The notes under the pieces: model-generated | Databases searched by the model: none | The model's input: only the letters and a program-made list of their open reading frames with translations | What the model was told of the DNA's origin: nothing | In this document: in pieces, positions 41,243 to 50,526 of the stretch | How positions within the stretch are numbered: position 1 is the stretch's first letter | How the letters are laid out: each line of letters begins with the position of its first letter | Translations under genes and position numbers: made by a program | DNA from: an uncultured Lachnospiraceae bacterium | GTDB lineage: Bacteria; Bacillota; Clostridia; Lachnospirales; Lachnospiraceae | Direction of reading: 5' to 3' | NCBI GenBank assembly: GCA_944381405.1 | Contig: CALWLA010000002.1 | Location: 101,071 to 165,070 of the forward strand | Length of the DNA: 64,000 bases

Positions 41243-41746
41243 CTATACCTTCATATTTTGGGAAGCCATCTTTTTCATATGATCTCCCTTATGGAACCAT
41301 CCGCTCTCCGGATCCGTAGTACTCGTCTTTACCGTTCTTTCTCCCTCTGATCCCGATCCGTCTTTCGGGTCATCATCTTTATCCTTTAACGGCTTTTTCC
41401 CGTGCTCCTCCCGGTCCTTATCTATCTCAGCCTTAAGTGCCGACTCATAAAACCTTGCCGTCTTTTCAGCCGCTGCCTTTATAAACTTCTTATTGTTTGC
41501 AGCTGCCTTTATATGGGTAGAATCTATGAATACCGTGCTCATGTCCACGAATCCGCAGCTCATGCATTCACAGAGTACCCTTTCAAAGATCCGCTCATAG
41601 AGATCAGTCCCTTTAAAGCGTCTTGTATAATTCTTTCCGAAAGTCGTGAAATGAGGGACTTCATCCAGCATCGACAGTCCAAGGAACCATCTGTACGCTA
41701 CGTTTACCTCTATGTCTTTTATAGTCTGCCTCATGCTCCGAATCCC
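41243..41746 (-). pseudogene. IS1182-like transposase fragment
   Basis: About 165 codons match the middle of IS1182-type transposases: GIRSMRQTIKDIEVNVAYRWFL, VPHFTTFGKNYTRRF and FIDSTHIKAAANNKK with the first catalytic Asp. The N-terminus is missing upstream of GIRSM (a TAA precedes it) and the frame stops after SQNMKV, so both ends of the gene are lost. No terminal inverted repeats were found. It is an old insertion remnant between a lipoprotein gene and tsf. Confidence 0.88.
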
Positions 41747-41909
41747 TTATTTCCAGCGCTTTCTCACTATTTTCAGCCACAAAAAAAGACAAAGCCCGAT
41801 TTTCTTTGGACTTTGTCTTCAGTCTGAGGGCTGGATCCATGATCCAGTCCTATTTATTTGATGAAACTTTATGTGTATCCTTTGCCCAAAAGAATAATTT
41901 CTAAACAGC

Positions 41910-41946
41910 GAAAAACCGCAGGTCCCTTTTATCGGTTCCTGCGGTC
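41910..41946 (-). terminator. Terminator of rpsB-tsf
   Basis: ACCGCAGG/CCTGCGGT stem followed by TTTTTCG on the minus strand. Confidence 0.85.
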
Positions 41947-41981
41947 TGTCTTATCCTTTGAAACAGGTTTCAGCTTATCGC

Positions 41982-42923
41982 TTACTGCCCCATCTGCTTT
42001 GCAACTTCTTCTGCAAAGTTCTCGTTCTTCTTCTCAAGGCCCTCGCCGGTCTCGAAACGAACGAACTTCTTAACGGTGATCTTTGCGCCGTTTGCCTTTG
42101 CAACGCTGTCAACATAGCTCTGAACGGACTGCTTGCCGTCCTCTGCCTTTACATAGATCTGATCCATGAGGCAGATCTCCTTCAGTTCCTTGTTGATACG
42201 TCCCTCGATCATGCCGTGGATAACCTTCTCCGGCTTCTGAGACTCCTTGGGATCGTTCTGAATCTGCGCCATGAGGATCGCCTTCTCGTGGTCGATGTAC
42301 TCTGCGGAAACCTCGCCTCTGTTGGTGAACATGGGCTTAAGGGCTGCAGCCTGCATCGCTACGTTCTTGGCCATCTCTCTGATGTCGTCGTTTACAACGT
42401 CGGTCTCAACGTCTACCAGCACGCCGATCTTGCCGCCTGCGTGGATGTAGGAAGCTACAAAACCGTTGGCCTCCTCTACCTTCTCATAACGGCGGATCTT
42501 CATGTTCTCGCCGATGATGGCGATCTGAGAGGAAAGCTCCTCTGCTACCGTAAGAGAGGGATCGCCGATCCACTTCTCAGCCATGAATGCGTCCATATCT
42601 GCTGCGTTGGAAGCCAGGGCCTGCTTAGCCACTTCCTTTACATAGGTCTGGAACTTCTCGTTCTTTGCAACGAAGTCAGTCTCGGAGTTTACCTCAACTA
42701 CTACTGCGGTCTTTCCGTCCTCGGAAACCAGGGTGTCAACGATACCCTCTGCCGCAATACGTCCAGCCTTCTTGGCTGCGCCTGCAAGTCCCTTTTCTCT
42801 CAGGAACTCAACAGCCTTATCCATATCGCCGTCGGTAGCTGCAAGAGCCTTCTTGCAGTCCATCATGCCGGCGCCGGTCATCTCTCTCAGCTCTTTTACC
42901 ATTGCTGCTGTAACTGCTGCCAT
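41982..42923 (-). CDS. tsf: Elongation factor Ts
   Basis: The guanine-nucleotide exchange factor for EF-Tu. It has 313 residues. The N-terminal domain VKELREMTGAGMMDCKKAL is diagnostic, and the TDFVAKNEKF loop that inserts into EF-Tu is intact. Length matches the clostridial form with its extra C-terminal segment. It lies 55 nt after rpsB. Confidence 0.98.
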   Translation of the reverse strand: MAAVTAAMVKELREMTGAGMMDCKKALAATDGDMDKAVEFLREKGLAGAAKKAGRIAAEGIVDTLVSEDGKTAVVVEVNSETDFVAKNEKFQTYVKEVAKQALASNAADMDAFMAEKWIGDPSLTVAEELSSQIAIIGENMKIRRYEKVEEANGFVASYIHAGGKIGVLVDVETDVVNDDIREMAKNVAMQAAALKPMFTNRGEVSAEYIDHEKAILMAQIQNDPKESQKPEKVIHGMIEGRINKELKEICLMDQIYVKAEDGKQSVQSYVDSVAKANGAKITVKKFVRFETGEGLEKKNENFAEEVAKQMGQ

Positions 42924-42978
42924 CGTCTATTCCTCCTCAGATTGTATGTGGATTTCTCTGTAACTGTTAAGGTCCCGA

Positions 42979-43758
42979 TTAAGCCTCGGTCTGCTCCTCA
43001 GCCTCTGCGATCTGCTCGATGTCGGTGGGCTCGCCCTCTTCGAAAGCGACCTCCTCTTCCTCAACATAAGCCTCGTCGCCCTGCTTTGCCTCGATCACGG
43101 CGTCAGCCATCTTGGAAACGATGAGCTTTACGGCGCGGATCGCATCGTCGTTGCCCGGGATCACATAGTCAAGTTCCTCGGGATCGCAGTTGGTGTCGCA
43201 CATACCGATCAGCGGAATGCCCAGGGACTGTGCCTCCTGTACGCAGATTCTCTCCTTCTTGGGGTCGATCACAACGATCACGGAGGGAAGCTCTCTCATC
43301 TCAACGATGCCGCCCAGGTTCTTCTCCAGCTTTTCCATTTCCTTCTTTAACAGGATAACTTCCTTCTTGGGAAGCACGTCGAAGGTGCCGTCCTCAGCCA
43401 TGGTTCTGATGGCCTTGAGACGCTCTACGCGGGAACGGATGGTCTTGAAGTTGGTGAGCATGCCGCCCAGCCATCTCTCGTTTACATAGAACTCGCCGCA
43501 TCTTAAAGCCTCAGCCTTGATGGCGTCCTGAGCCTGCTTCTTGGTTCCTACGAACAGGACCGTGCCGCCCTCTGCTACCATATCGGTAAGGGCCTTGTAG
43601 GCGTCGTCAACCTTGCCTACGGTCTTCTGCAGGTCGATGATGTGGATGCCGTTTCTCTCGGTGTAGATGTAGGGAGCCATCTTGGGGTTCCATCTTCTGG
43701 TCTGATGGCCAAAGTGTACGCCAGCCTCTAACAGCTGCTTCATGGAAATAACGCTCAT
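42979..43758 (-). CDS. rpsB: 30S ribosomal protein S2
   Basis: From the ATG at 43758 (AAGGAGG, 8 nt) the protein has 259 residues, starting [27 protein letters not shown], which is diagnostic of S2. It has an acidic C-terminal extension ([13 protein letters not shown]). It is an essential 30S protein that recruits S1. The usual pyrH and frr genes do not follow; tsf is instead followed by a terminator and an IS remnant. Confidence 0.98.
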   Translation of the reverse strand: MSVISMKQLLEAGVHFGHQTRRWNPKMAPYIYTERNGIHIIDLQKTVGKVDDAYKALTDMVAEGGTVLFVGTKKQAQDAIKAEALRCGEFYVNERWLGGMLTNFKTIRSRVERLKAIRTMAEDGTFDVLPKKEVILLKKEMEKLEKNLGGIVEMRELPSVIVVIDPKKERICVQEAQSLGIPLIGMCDTNCDPEELDYVIPGNDDAIRAVKLIVSKMADAVIEAKQGDEAYVEEEEVAFEEGEPTDIEQIAEAEEQTEA

Positions 43759-43856
43759 TTTTTGTCCTCCTTGGTTAAGCGTCTGCCTGTTCTCTGCGGA
43801 AAACTGCATGGGCAGCACCGTCCCGCAGACCATACCCAGGCATGTTTCATAGTTTC

Positions 43857-43884
43857 AAAAAGGCTCTGCATTGCTGCAAAGCCT
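43857..43884 (-). terminator. Hairpin with U run, terminator of the upstream gene or rpsB 5'-leader attenuator
   Basis: AGGCTTTGCA/TGCAGAGCCT around GCAA is followed by TTTTT on the minus strand. It lies 40 nt past the stop of the 43924 gene, but directly downstream of a good promoter (43889-43917). Confidence 0.7.
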
Positions 43885-43888
43885 TAGT

Positions 43889-43917
43889 AATATACCATAT
43901 TCCGGTGGTTTCCGCAA
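43889..43917 (-). promoter_or_regulatory. Probable rpsB-tsf promoter
   Basis: TTGCGG and TATATT with 17-nt spacing on the minus strand. Transcripts from it would start at the base of the hairpin at 43857-43884. Confidence 0.5.
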
Positions 43918-43923
43918 GTATTT

Positions 43924-44994
43924 TTACGAAGCCTGCGCGCCGTTTTCCGCAACCGCTTCTGCCAGAGCCTGGTTCAGATACTCGTAAAAATCCACATAGC
44001 CTTCCGTGGAGGGGATGGTAAAGGTCACTGCGTCGCCGGTGGCGTTGATGTCCGCCTCCATGTACATGTGCAGTTTCATGGTGTCGGTGCCCAAACCGTA
44101 GTTAAAGTCCATCAGCACCCGTTCCTGGCTGATGTTGCCCTCGGCGTCTATCGTGAACTCTCCCTTGTACTGGTCGATGGTCATGGTCAGGCCCATATCC
44201 TCCATGGAATAGCCCGTGGCGGAAAGTACCTTTTCTACCTCGTCCATCAGTTCCGTTCCGTCCGCAGTGTAGTACACGGTGATCTCGTCCTCGTTCCGCA
44301 CCATGGAAACGTCCCTGATATAAGAAAGATCGTCGGACTGGGCGCTGATCTGGGCGATCTGGGCATTGTTCAATGCGTCAGCGCTGCTCATCTCCATCTT
44401 GATCTTCTGGCCGTCGGTCTGATAGTAATACCAGCCGTCGGTATAGAAAGCGTCGGTCCGGACGCTCTCTCCCAGAAGCTCCATGCTCACCTCCATCACA
44501 TATTCCATGCGCTCGCTGGCAGCGTCCCGGACCTTCATGTTTCCGTTCATGTTGATGTCCACAGGCTCTTCCCCGCCAAGCTCCATCCGCATGTTCATAT
44601 AGTAGTCCATATCCATGCTGGTGGTGTCAGCGTTCCGCTCCGTGGCTGCCCGCAGGATCTCCATGGGATCGTCGCTGTCCTTGACATGCTCCCAGGACTC
44701 CCGCACCTGGGTCACGCCGTTTTCCACCCATGCGCCGCCGCTGTTGACCTGCCAGCCGTCGATCACGGCGTTGGAAGCCATGTAGCCGTTCTGATTGAAA
44801 TAATAGCACTCGGAGATGCCGTCTCCGTTTCCGTCAAGCCATCTCCAGCAGCTTACGGGATAGGAGCCGTCGTCATCCTGCCACCAGTAGCCGATGGCGT
44901 CCTGCTTCCACTCCCCTGCAAGGGCGGTGATGCCTGTCAGGGCCGTAAGGGCCAGGGCCAGCGCGCCTGCTCTGGAAAAGAAATGTTTCTTCAT
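43924..44994 (-). CDS. Secreted protein with N-terminal wall-binding repeats and lipoprotein-like sensor domain
   Basis: From the ATG at 44994 (AAAAGGAGG) the protein has 356 residues. The signal peptide MKKHFFSRAGALALALTAL ends at ALA. Wall-binding repeats follow (GYWWQDDDGSYPVSCWRWLDGNGDGI, CYYFNQNGYM). The rest (about 120-355) is a beta-rich domain with a Met/Asp-rich MDMDYYMNMRMEL start and GLTMTIDQYKGEFTIDAEGNI, similar in layout to DUF6612 or LppX-type hydrophobic-ligand lipoproteins. That resemblance is weak. Function unknown. Confidence 0.8.
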   Translation of the reverse strand: MKKHFFSRAGALALALTALTGITALAGEWKQDAIGYWWQDDDGSYPVSCWRWLDGNGDGISECYYFNQNGYMASNAVIDGWQVNSGGAWVENGVTQVRESWEHVKDSDDPMEILRAATERNADTTSMDMDYYMNMRMELGGEEPVDINMNGNMKVRDAASERMEYVMEVSMELLGESVRTDAFYTDGWYYYQTDGQKIKMEMSSADALNNAQIAQISAQSDDLSYIRDVSMVRNEDEITVYYTADGTELMDEVEKVLSATGYSMEDMGLTMTIDQYKGEFTIDAEGNISQERVLMDFNYGLGTDTMKLHMYMEADINATGDAVTFTIPSTEGYVDFYEYLNQALAEAVAENGAQAS

Positions 44995-45160
44995 AAGCCT
45001 CCTCCTTTTGTATGCCGAACTATCGTTTCTGGTGCTTCCAGTATAGCACATTTCCACCCGGAAAAAAGCTGCTTCGGAAGACATTTCCATTACGTTTTCC
45101 TTAAGCTTTTCCGGGCTGTTCTGAAGGGGCCGCCACCCGGCAGAAAAGGGCTGCCCTGGC

Positions 45161-45727
45161 CTACCGCCGCAGCGCTGCTCCAAGCCGCCTGCTGACAAAA
45201 GCCGCCAGCCACAGCTTCAGCAGGTCCGGCAGGATAAAGGGAATGACGCACACGGAAAGCACCGACGCAAAGCTGGTTGCTCCGGTATAGAGGAACAGGT
45301 ACCAGAGAGTCCCGAAGAGATAACAGACCAGAAGCCCCAAAATGCCGGAAAGATAAAACACCAGCGGCCGTTTCCCGAAAAAATGCTCCGCCGTCCACAT
45401 GCAAAGCCCGCATAGCAGGAAGCCCAACAGATACCCGCCTGTCACGCCGAAGATGGCGCCCGGACCTCCGCGAAAACCTGCCAGCACCGGAAATCCCACC
45501 GCCGCCAGCAGGATGTAGACCAGCACCGCCGCTGTCCCCTGTTTGCCTCCCAAAAGACCGATAGCCAGAAACACCCCAAAGGTCTGGAGGGTAAAGGGCA
45601 CCGCCGCCGGAATGGAGATCCAGGAGCAGACTGCCATCAGGGCCGCCAGGATGCCGGTATAGGCCAGTCTCAGGGTTTTTTCCCCGGTTTTTGATTGATG
45701 ATCTGTTTTCGGCTTGTTTTTTTCCAT
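45161..45727 (-). CDS. bioY: Biotin ECF transporter S component
   Basis: A 188-residue membrane protein with six helices. TGILAALMAVCSWISIPAAVPFTLQTFGVFLA and the GGPGAIFGVTGGYLLGF motif are BioY signatures. It captures biotin, either alone or with the shared ECF module. A BirA-like operator overlaps its promoter, which fits biotin repression. Confidence 0.95.
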   Translation of the reverse strand: MEKNKPKTDHQSKTGEKTLRLAYTGILAALMAVCSWISIPAAVPFTLQTFGVFLAIGLLGGKQGTAAVLVYILLAAVGFPVLAGFRGGPGAIFGVTGGYLLGFLLCGLCMWTAEHFFGKRPLVFYLSGILGLLVCYLFGTLWYLFLYTGATSFASVLSVCVIPFILPDLLKLWLAAFVSRRLGAALRR

Positions 45728-45754
45728 AAAAATACACCTGCCCTGTTTTTGCTG

Positions 45755-45783
45755 AGCATAACAGGGCAGATGCGGATTGTCAA
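45755..45783 (-). promoter_or_regulatory. bioY promoter
   Basis: TTGACA and TATGCT with a 17-nt spacer on the minus strand. Confidence 0.75.
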
Positions 45784-45808
45784 CCTTTTATTTTGTTTTG
45801 GTTTACTG
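45777..45808 (-). promoter_or_regulatory. Candidate BirA operator of bioY
   Basis: On the minus strand AGTAAACC, 14 nt, then GGTTGACA, close to the Bacillota BirA pattern (TTGTNAACC-N14/15-GGTTNACAA). The right half contains the -35 element. Confidence 0.55.
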
Positions 45809-46771
45809 TTTGTTTTCCTGCTCCTTCTGTGCAGCCTCGGGAGCTTCTGTTCCACCTGCTTCCCCGGCTGCTGCCTCGGAAACCGGCTGGGCAGGGGTCT
45901 GGTCTACGGCAGGGGTCTGTGCATTCCCCGGAGCCGGAGCGTTTCCGCGCCGGGTATTCAGGTTCAGCACCATGTTGACGCTCATGGGGTTGAGCACAAT
46001 GCCCTTGGCGTTGGGAGCCATCTGCTTGGGCAGCTTGTCCGCGGTGATCACCACCGGCAGGAAACGGTCCTCCCGGTTAAAACGCCGGAACTCCATGATG
46101 TCCGTAAAGAGCGGATGGAACAGCTCTTCGTTGATCTTTACCAGAGGTGTGTTCTTGCTTTCCTTTTCCAGGGCAAAGATATATCTGCCTCTGCGGAAAT
46201 GGGCCAGCATCTCCTCCTGCAGGGCCCGCACGTCCTCGTTGGCCTCAGGGGTCCTGCCTCTTCTGGCCTCCTGGGCATAATAGAGGGTGGTCAGGAGAAG
46301 CTCCGGGTTTTCCACCCAGACCTTGCCATCCTCTTCCTCCGGCATCCTGCGCTTGACCAGATCTCCCAGCTGGATGCCGAGAGATTCCTCTCCCTCCTTT
46401 ACCAGAAGGGCGTTTATGCCCATGGTAAAAAGGTTTGAGAAAAAGGACAGTTTCTGGGGCTCCTCTACCCGCAGGATGCTGACGGGAATGCGCTGCTCCG
46501 CCAGCTTTTTCGCCTCCTGCTGAGCGGTCTCCGCATCGAAAAAGATCATAAGCTCGTCGTCGTAGGTCTCCGGATCGCAGACTACATAGGGAGCTTTCGT
46601 GCAGAAGGACAGCAGGGAGTAAAGCTCCTTGGCCTCCCGCAGGCGATGGAGCAGGCTCATCCGGTCAAAGGGGAGCTTTGGCTGCTCCTCTTCCTTTTTC
46701 TTGCGGATGGCGTCTCCGGCGGATTTCAGATCGATTATATTATCATCTTTTTTTACATCTGTTTCGTTCAT
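45803..46771 (-). CDS. SseB family protein
   Basis: From the ATG at 46771 (GAGGAAAAG upstream) the protein has 322 residues. It shows the SseB-like N-terminal fold (APYVVCDPETYDDELMIFFDAETAQQEAKKLAEQRIPVSILRV) and a second part with FLPVVITADKLPKQMAPNAKGIVLNPMSVNMVL. The last 45 residues are Pro/Ala/Gln/Glu-rich and disordered. No signal peptide is present despite the name; SseB-domain proteins have no agreed function. An earlier ATG at 46837 lacks a ribosome site and sits in a long hairpin (46795-46829). Confidence 0.82.
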   Translation of the reverse strand: MNETDVKKDDNIIDLKSAGDAIRKKKEEEQPKLPFDRMSLLHRLREAKELYSLLSFCTKAPYVVCDPETYDDELMIFFDAETAQQEAKKLAEQRIPVSILRVEEPQKLSFFSNLFTMGINALLVKEGEESLGIQLGDLVKRRMPEEEDGKVWVENPELLLTTLYYAQEARRGRTPEANEDVRALQEEMLAHFRRGRYIFALEKESKNTPLVKINEELFHPLFTDIMEFRRFNREDRFLPVVITADKLPKQMAPNAKGIVLNPMSVNMVLNLNTRRGNAPAPGNAQTPAVDQTPAQPVSEAAAGEAGGTEAPEAAQKEQENKQ

Positions 46772-46882
46772 TGGCTTTTCCTCGTTCCGTATTTCTGAAG
46801 GGAGGGCCCACTGGCCCTCCGGCTTCAGATTGTTCATACTCGTAGGATTTTACCACAAATTTCCGCCTTGCGCCACCGTTTC

Positions 46883-47146
46883 TTAGCAGTACTTGTCCCT
46901 GTGGGACTGAAGCTGGCCCTCCAGGGGCACGATGTCGTAGTATTCCGCTCCGTCAGCTTCGATGCAGGCCCGGGCAGCCTCCACGTCCTCCGGCTTCAGC
47001 ATCAGGGAGATTCCGCAGGAGAGCTTCCCTTGAATGGCTCTAGGCGCGGGAGCGATCCTGTTTTCGATCTCTGCCTTGTCCAGAAGCTCGTGGAGATACA
47101 GCCCCTGCTCGTAATTTGCAAACAGGATATAATACCGCAGGTTCAT
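46883..47146 (-). CDS. DUF3343 (putative Se/S carrier-like) protein
   Basis: An 87-residue protein starting MNLRYYILFANYEQGLYLHELL, typical of DUF3343 (PF11823, named putative Se/S carrier-like). Cys54 (KLSCGISLML) is the conserved cysteine. Its ATG overlaps the stop of the upstream HgdB-like gene (TAATG), so the two are co-translated and probably work together. Members occur beside YedF-type genes or 2-hydroxyacyl-CoA-dehydratase-like proteins; the precise role is unknown. Confidence 0.85.
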   Translation of the reverse strand: MNLRYYILFANYEQGLYLHELLDKAEIENRIAPAPRAIQGKLSCGISLMLKPEDVEAARACIEADGAEYYDIVPLEGQLQSHRDKYC

Positions 47147-47922
47147 TATTCTGCGCCCAGCATTTCGATGAAGGCGCTGATTATGGTGCGGAGCTGTCCT
47201 GCGTCGCTGTCGGTGTAGTCCGTCTCCAGGGAAAGCACCGGTATGCCGGCCTCCTTCAGGGCTCTGGTGACGCTGTATTTCTCCGTATCGTACAGGCAGC
47301 AGAACTTCAGGCTGCAGTCGATGACGCCGTCTGACTGATACTCCTTTACAAGCCGCAGGATATCCTCGATACGTCCCTGGTTGGGGGTGAAGCATGCGCA
47401 ATTGGTCTTCATGTAACGCTCGGACAGAGCCATGAACTGCTCGTCCAGGGTGGTCTTGGACTCGTCCACCAGGTTTTCAAAATACCGGGTGCCGGTGCAC
47501 ATCTCCTCGCAGACCACGGCGCCGCCGCTGGTCTCGATGATGTTGTGGAGCTTCCAGTTGGGCACTGCCAGAGGAGTTCCGGTCACCAGGATGCGCTTGG
47601 TGCCTTCCTTTACCACGCTGACGCCGTCCTTGATCCGCTGCTCCAGCTCGTCCGCCAAGCGGTTGCACATCTGTGCGCAGCGCTCCGGATCGTCAAAGAA
47701 GGAGATCTGGGTCATCAGCAGGGCGTCCCTTCCGGAGATGGGCAGGCACTTTGACTTTCTGCAGTCGTATACCCGCTGCAGGGCCTTTCTCTTTTCGTTG
47801 ATAATGTGGATGGCCTGGCCCAGATTTTCCGCGGTGATCTGGTTGCCGGTAAATTCCTCCACCTTCCTGGCAAAGGCGGCGATCTCCTCCTTCCAACGCA
47901 GGATGTCCTGAGGCCGTTTCAT
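47146..47922 (-). CDS. HgdB-like/double-cubane-type Fe-S protein, N-terminally short
   Basis: A 258-residue member of the 2-hydroxyacyl-CoA dehydratase superfamily. Visible blocks are FTGNQITAENLGQAIHIINEKRKAL, PISGRDALLM, ILVTGTPLAVPNWKLHNIIETSGGAVVCEEMCTGTRYF and DGVIDCSLKFCCLYDTEKY, which give several cluster-ligand cysteines. Double-cubane-cluster relatives are about 380 residues, and the N-terminal third with its Cys ligand is missing. The upstream frame is closed by a TAG 17 codons before the ATG, with no start between. It may be 5'-truncated or a naturally short form. Confidence 0.8.
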   Translation of the reverse strand: MKRPQDILRWKEEIAAFARKVEEFTGNQITAENLGQAIHIINEKRKALQRVYDCRKSKCLPISGRDALLMTQISFFDDPERCAQMCNRLADELEQRIKDGVSVVKEGTKRILVTGTPLAVPNWKLHNIIETSGGAVVCEEMCTGTRYFENLVDESKTTLDEQFMALSERYMKTNCACFTPNQGRIEDILRLVKEYQSDGVIDCSLKFCCLYDTEKYSVTRALKEAGIPVLSLETDYTDSDAGQLRTIISAFIEMLGAE

Positions 47923-48124
47923 CTGCTGCCAGACGAAAGATCTCTTTATTATTTTAATCAGCCATGTATTCTACCGGCAACTTTTATAAAAAACAAAATA
48001 TTACCAGCGTGCTTATAGCATATTTATATAAAAAGGACTATGATAAAGGAAACGATCCTGTGCCGGGCGACGCTTCCAAACGTAAGGGGCTGCCGCCGGA
48101 AGGACAGACAAGCAGGAGGCGCAT

Positions 48125-49051
48125 ATGCAAAAGGAAACCTTTTCCCTCATATCAGAATACGACGGGCTTTCCCTGTCCCTGGAGCTTTTTCTTCCGGAGG
48201 GCGTTCCCAAGGGAATCCTGCAGATCTCCCACGGCATGAGCGAACACAAGGAGCGCTATGAGGACTTTATGGCCTTTCTGGCGGAAAAAGGGTACGCTGC
48301 CGTCATTCACGACCACAGGGGCCATGGCGCCAGCGTCCGCAGCTGCTGGGATCTGGGTTATTTTTACACGGCGAATCCTGCTGCCCTGGTGGAGGATCTG
48401 CATCAGGTCAGCCGCTTCATAAAGGGCCGTTTCCCAGGCCTGCCCCTCTTTCTTTTCGGCCACAGCATGGGAAGCCTTGTGGCCAGGGTCTATCTGCGCC
48501 GTTATGATGCGGAGATCAACAAGCTGATCCTCTGCGGACCTCCCACACAGAACTCCGCCGTAGGCCTCGGACTCCTTCTGGTAAAGCTGTCCACCGCCCT
48601 CCATGGAGCCCGTTATCGGAATCATCTGCTGAACGAGCTGGCCCTTGGCGCCGCCAACCGGAAATTTCATGAACAGAACGCCTGGATCAGCAGCTGCCCG
48701 GACACGGTACGGCAGTTCCAGAGGGATCCCCTCTGCGGCTTTATCTTCACAAACAGCGGCTTTGCCGGCCTCTTTGGCCTCATGAAGGAGGCCTATATGC
48801 CCCGGGGCTGGGCATTAAAAAATCCGGACCTTCCCATCCTGCTGCTGGCAGGTGCGGAGGATCCGGTGATCCAATCCAAAAGAAAATTTGCCCATCTGAA
48901 ATCCTTTCTCCGGTCCCTGGGCTACCGCAGCGTCAGGAGCCGTCTCTATGAGGGCATGCGCCACGAGCTTCTGAACGAAAAAAACCGGAAACAGGTATAT
49001 CAGGACCTGCTCCGGTTTCTGAAAGAGCCGCCGCCCCTGCGGAAGGGCTAG
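48125..49051 (+). CDS. Alpha/beta hydrolase (monoacylglycerol lipase-like)
   Basis: A 308-residue serine hydrolase. The nucleophile elbow is GHSMG (Ser114), with the oxyanion region SHGMSEHKERY and DHRGHG. The Asp is in LLLAGAEDPV and the His in GMRHELLNE. It resembles bacterial lysophospholipase/monoglyceride lipases that act on lipid esters. There is no signal peptide. AGGAGG lies 7 nt before the ATG. It is alone on the plus strand. Confidence 0.9.
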   Translation: MQKETFSLISEYDGLSLSLELFLPEGVPKGILQISHGMSEHKERYEDFMAFLAEKGYAAVIHDHRGHGASVRSCWDLGYFYTANPAALVEDLHQVSRFIKGRFPGLPLFLFGHSMGSLVARVYLRRYDAEINKLILCGPPTQNSAVGLGLLLVKLSTALHGARYRNHLLNELALGAANRKFHEQNAWISSCPDTVRQFQRDPLCGFIFTNSGFAGLFGLMKEAYMPRGWALKNPDLPILLLAGAEDPVIQSKRKFAHLKSFLRSLGYRSVRSRLYEGMRHELLNEKNRKQVYQDLLRFLKEPPPLRKG

Positions 49052-49065
49052 GCGCAGCCCTATTT

Positions 49066-50526
49066 TTACAGCCGCTTTTTGATCCGCAGGATGTTCTGCC
49101 CGTTTTTATACTCGTAAGTGATCTCATCCATGCTTTTCTTCACGATGTAGATGCCAAGGCCTCCCACCTCCCGCTGCTCCGCCGGAAGGGTGATGTCCGG
49201 ATCGGATTTTGCCAGAGGATCGTAGGGTACGCCGTGATCGATGAAGGTGATCACCACGGCCAGGGGCTCCCGCAACACCTCCACCCGGACGGTGGCCGGT
49301 CCCACCTGAGGCCGGTAGGCATAATGGGCGATGTTTCCGAACAGCTCGTCGATGGCGATGTCGATCTGCATCCGGGCCTTTGGGGAACAGCCGCATTCCT
49401 CCAGCTGCCGGTTTACAAACTCCGTAACGGCGCCGATGTTTTCCACCGTAGCGTGGTTCAGCACCTCCACAAGCCGCTGGCTGCCATAAAGGCTTCCCGC
49501 CTGATCCATTGCCTCCGTCACGCCGTCAGTATACTGGAAGATCTTGTCCCCCTCCTGCAGCCGGATGCTGCCTGCATGGTACTTCATCCCCTCCATGCCC
49601 GCCAGCACAAAGCCGGGGCGGATCTTGTGGGGCACAAAGCCCTCTCCCTTCCGGTACAGATAGGGGATCTCATGGCCCGCATTGACATAGGTAAAGTCTC
49701 CGGTGGCCAGATCCAGGACCCCTTCAAAGGCGGTGATGAACAGCCCCTCGCTGTTGGACTCGCACAAAAGCTCGTTGACCTTGGTAAACACCTGGCCCAG
49801 GTCCTCTCCCGGCTGGGTGTGGTCCTTGATCAGGGTCTTTCCGATGACCATGAACAGGGCCGCCGGAACGCCCTTTCCGGAGACGTCCGCCACCACCACT
49901 GCCAGATGACGCTGATCCACCATAAAGAAATCGTAAAAGTCGCCGCCCACCTCTCTGGCGGGATCCATGGAAGCATAGATGTCGAACTCCAGCCGGTCCG
50001 GAAAGGCCGGGAAGATACAGGGCAGCATGGAGGACTGGATGTGACGCGCCACGTCCAGCTCCGCGCCGATGCGCTCCTTTTCCGCCGTCACCGCCGTCAG
50101 GTTCCGGATGTATTCGTTGATCTCCGTCTCCATCTTCTGGACGGATTCCGCAAGGTGCTGGATCTCGTCTCCCGTGGTGATATGCAGGTGGGAAATGGCG
50201 GTTTCTGTATCGCCTCCGTGCTCCTCTCTGTCGGATACGAAGGATTCCGCCGCCTTGGCCAGCACGTTTACCGGAGAGACGATGGTCCTGTTTACCGCAG
50301 CGATCATGGCGGCGATCATCACGCAGGCCGCCGCTGCCAGGATGCCTGCCAGCCGGAACAGAAATTCTCTGCTGTTTGCCGCCACCTCATCCATGGAAAT
50401 GTCCACGTAGGCGTTGGCGATGAGCCCGCCCTGACTCTCCAGGATCGGAGCAGCCGCGCTGCAGAGCCACCCGTAATTTTCATAATCTGTAATATAAGCC
50501 GGGAACTCCCAGATGCCCTGCTCCAT
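49066..50526 (-). CDS. PP2C (SpoIIE-type) phosphatase fused to an anti-sigma-type ATPase domain, N-terminally truncated
   Basis: A 486-residue protein. After a remnant of an extracellular sensor (to about residue 55) come one membrane helix (LFRLAGILAAAACVMIAAMIAAV), a HAMP-like linker, a PP2C/RsbU domain (GGDFYDFF, DVSGKGVPAALFM, YTDGVTEAMD) and a C-terminal GHKL ATPase (IDELFGNIAHYAY, GGLGIYIVKKSMDEI). Such proteins control partner-switching sigma-factor pathways. A full sensor would have a first membrane helix and more extracellular sequence, which were lost when IS debris joined the 5' end. Whether it is still made and active is uncertain. Confidence 0.85.
   Translation of the reverse strand: MEQGIWEFPAYITDYENYGWLCSAAAPILESQGGLIANAYVDISMDEVAANSREFLFRLAGILAAAACVMIAAMIAAVNRTIVSPVNVLAKAAESFVSDREEHGGDTETAISHLHITTGDEIQHLAESVQKMETEINEYIRNLTAVTAEKERIGAELDVARHIQSSMLPCIFPAFPDRLEFDIYASMDPAREVGGDFYDFFMVDQRHLAVVVADVSGKGVPAALFMVIGKTLIKDHTQPGEDLGQVFTKVNELLCESNSEGLFITAFEGVLDLATGDFTYVNAGHEIPYLYRKGEGFVPHKIRPGFVLAGMEGMKYHAGSIRLQEGDKIFQYTDGVTEAMDQAGSLYGSQRLVEVLNHATVENIGAVTEFVNRQLEECGCSPKARMQIDIAIDELFGNIAHYAYRPQVGPATVRVEVLREPLAVVITFIDHGVPYDPLAKSDPDITLPAEQREVGGLGIYIVKKSMDEITYEYKNGQNILRIKKRL

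Noticed and set aside
41243..41982. A complete insertion sequence near tsf
   Set aside because: Only the middle of an IS1182-type transposase is left and no terminal inverted repeats could be found.
47146..48000. A third selenoprotein: the N-terminal part of the HgdB-like protein hidden behind an in-frame TGA
   Set aside because: The upstream frame is closed by TAG, not TGA, and the codons between show no family similarity.
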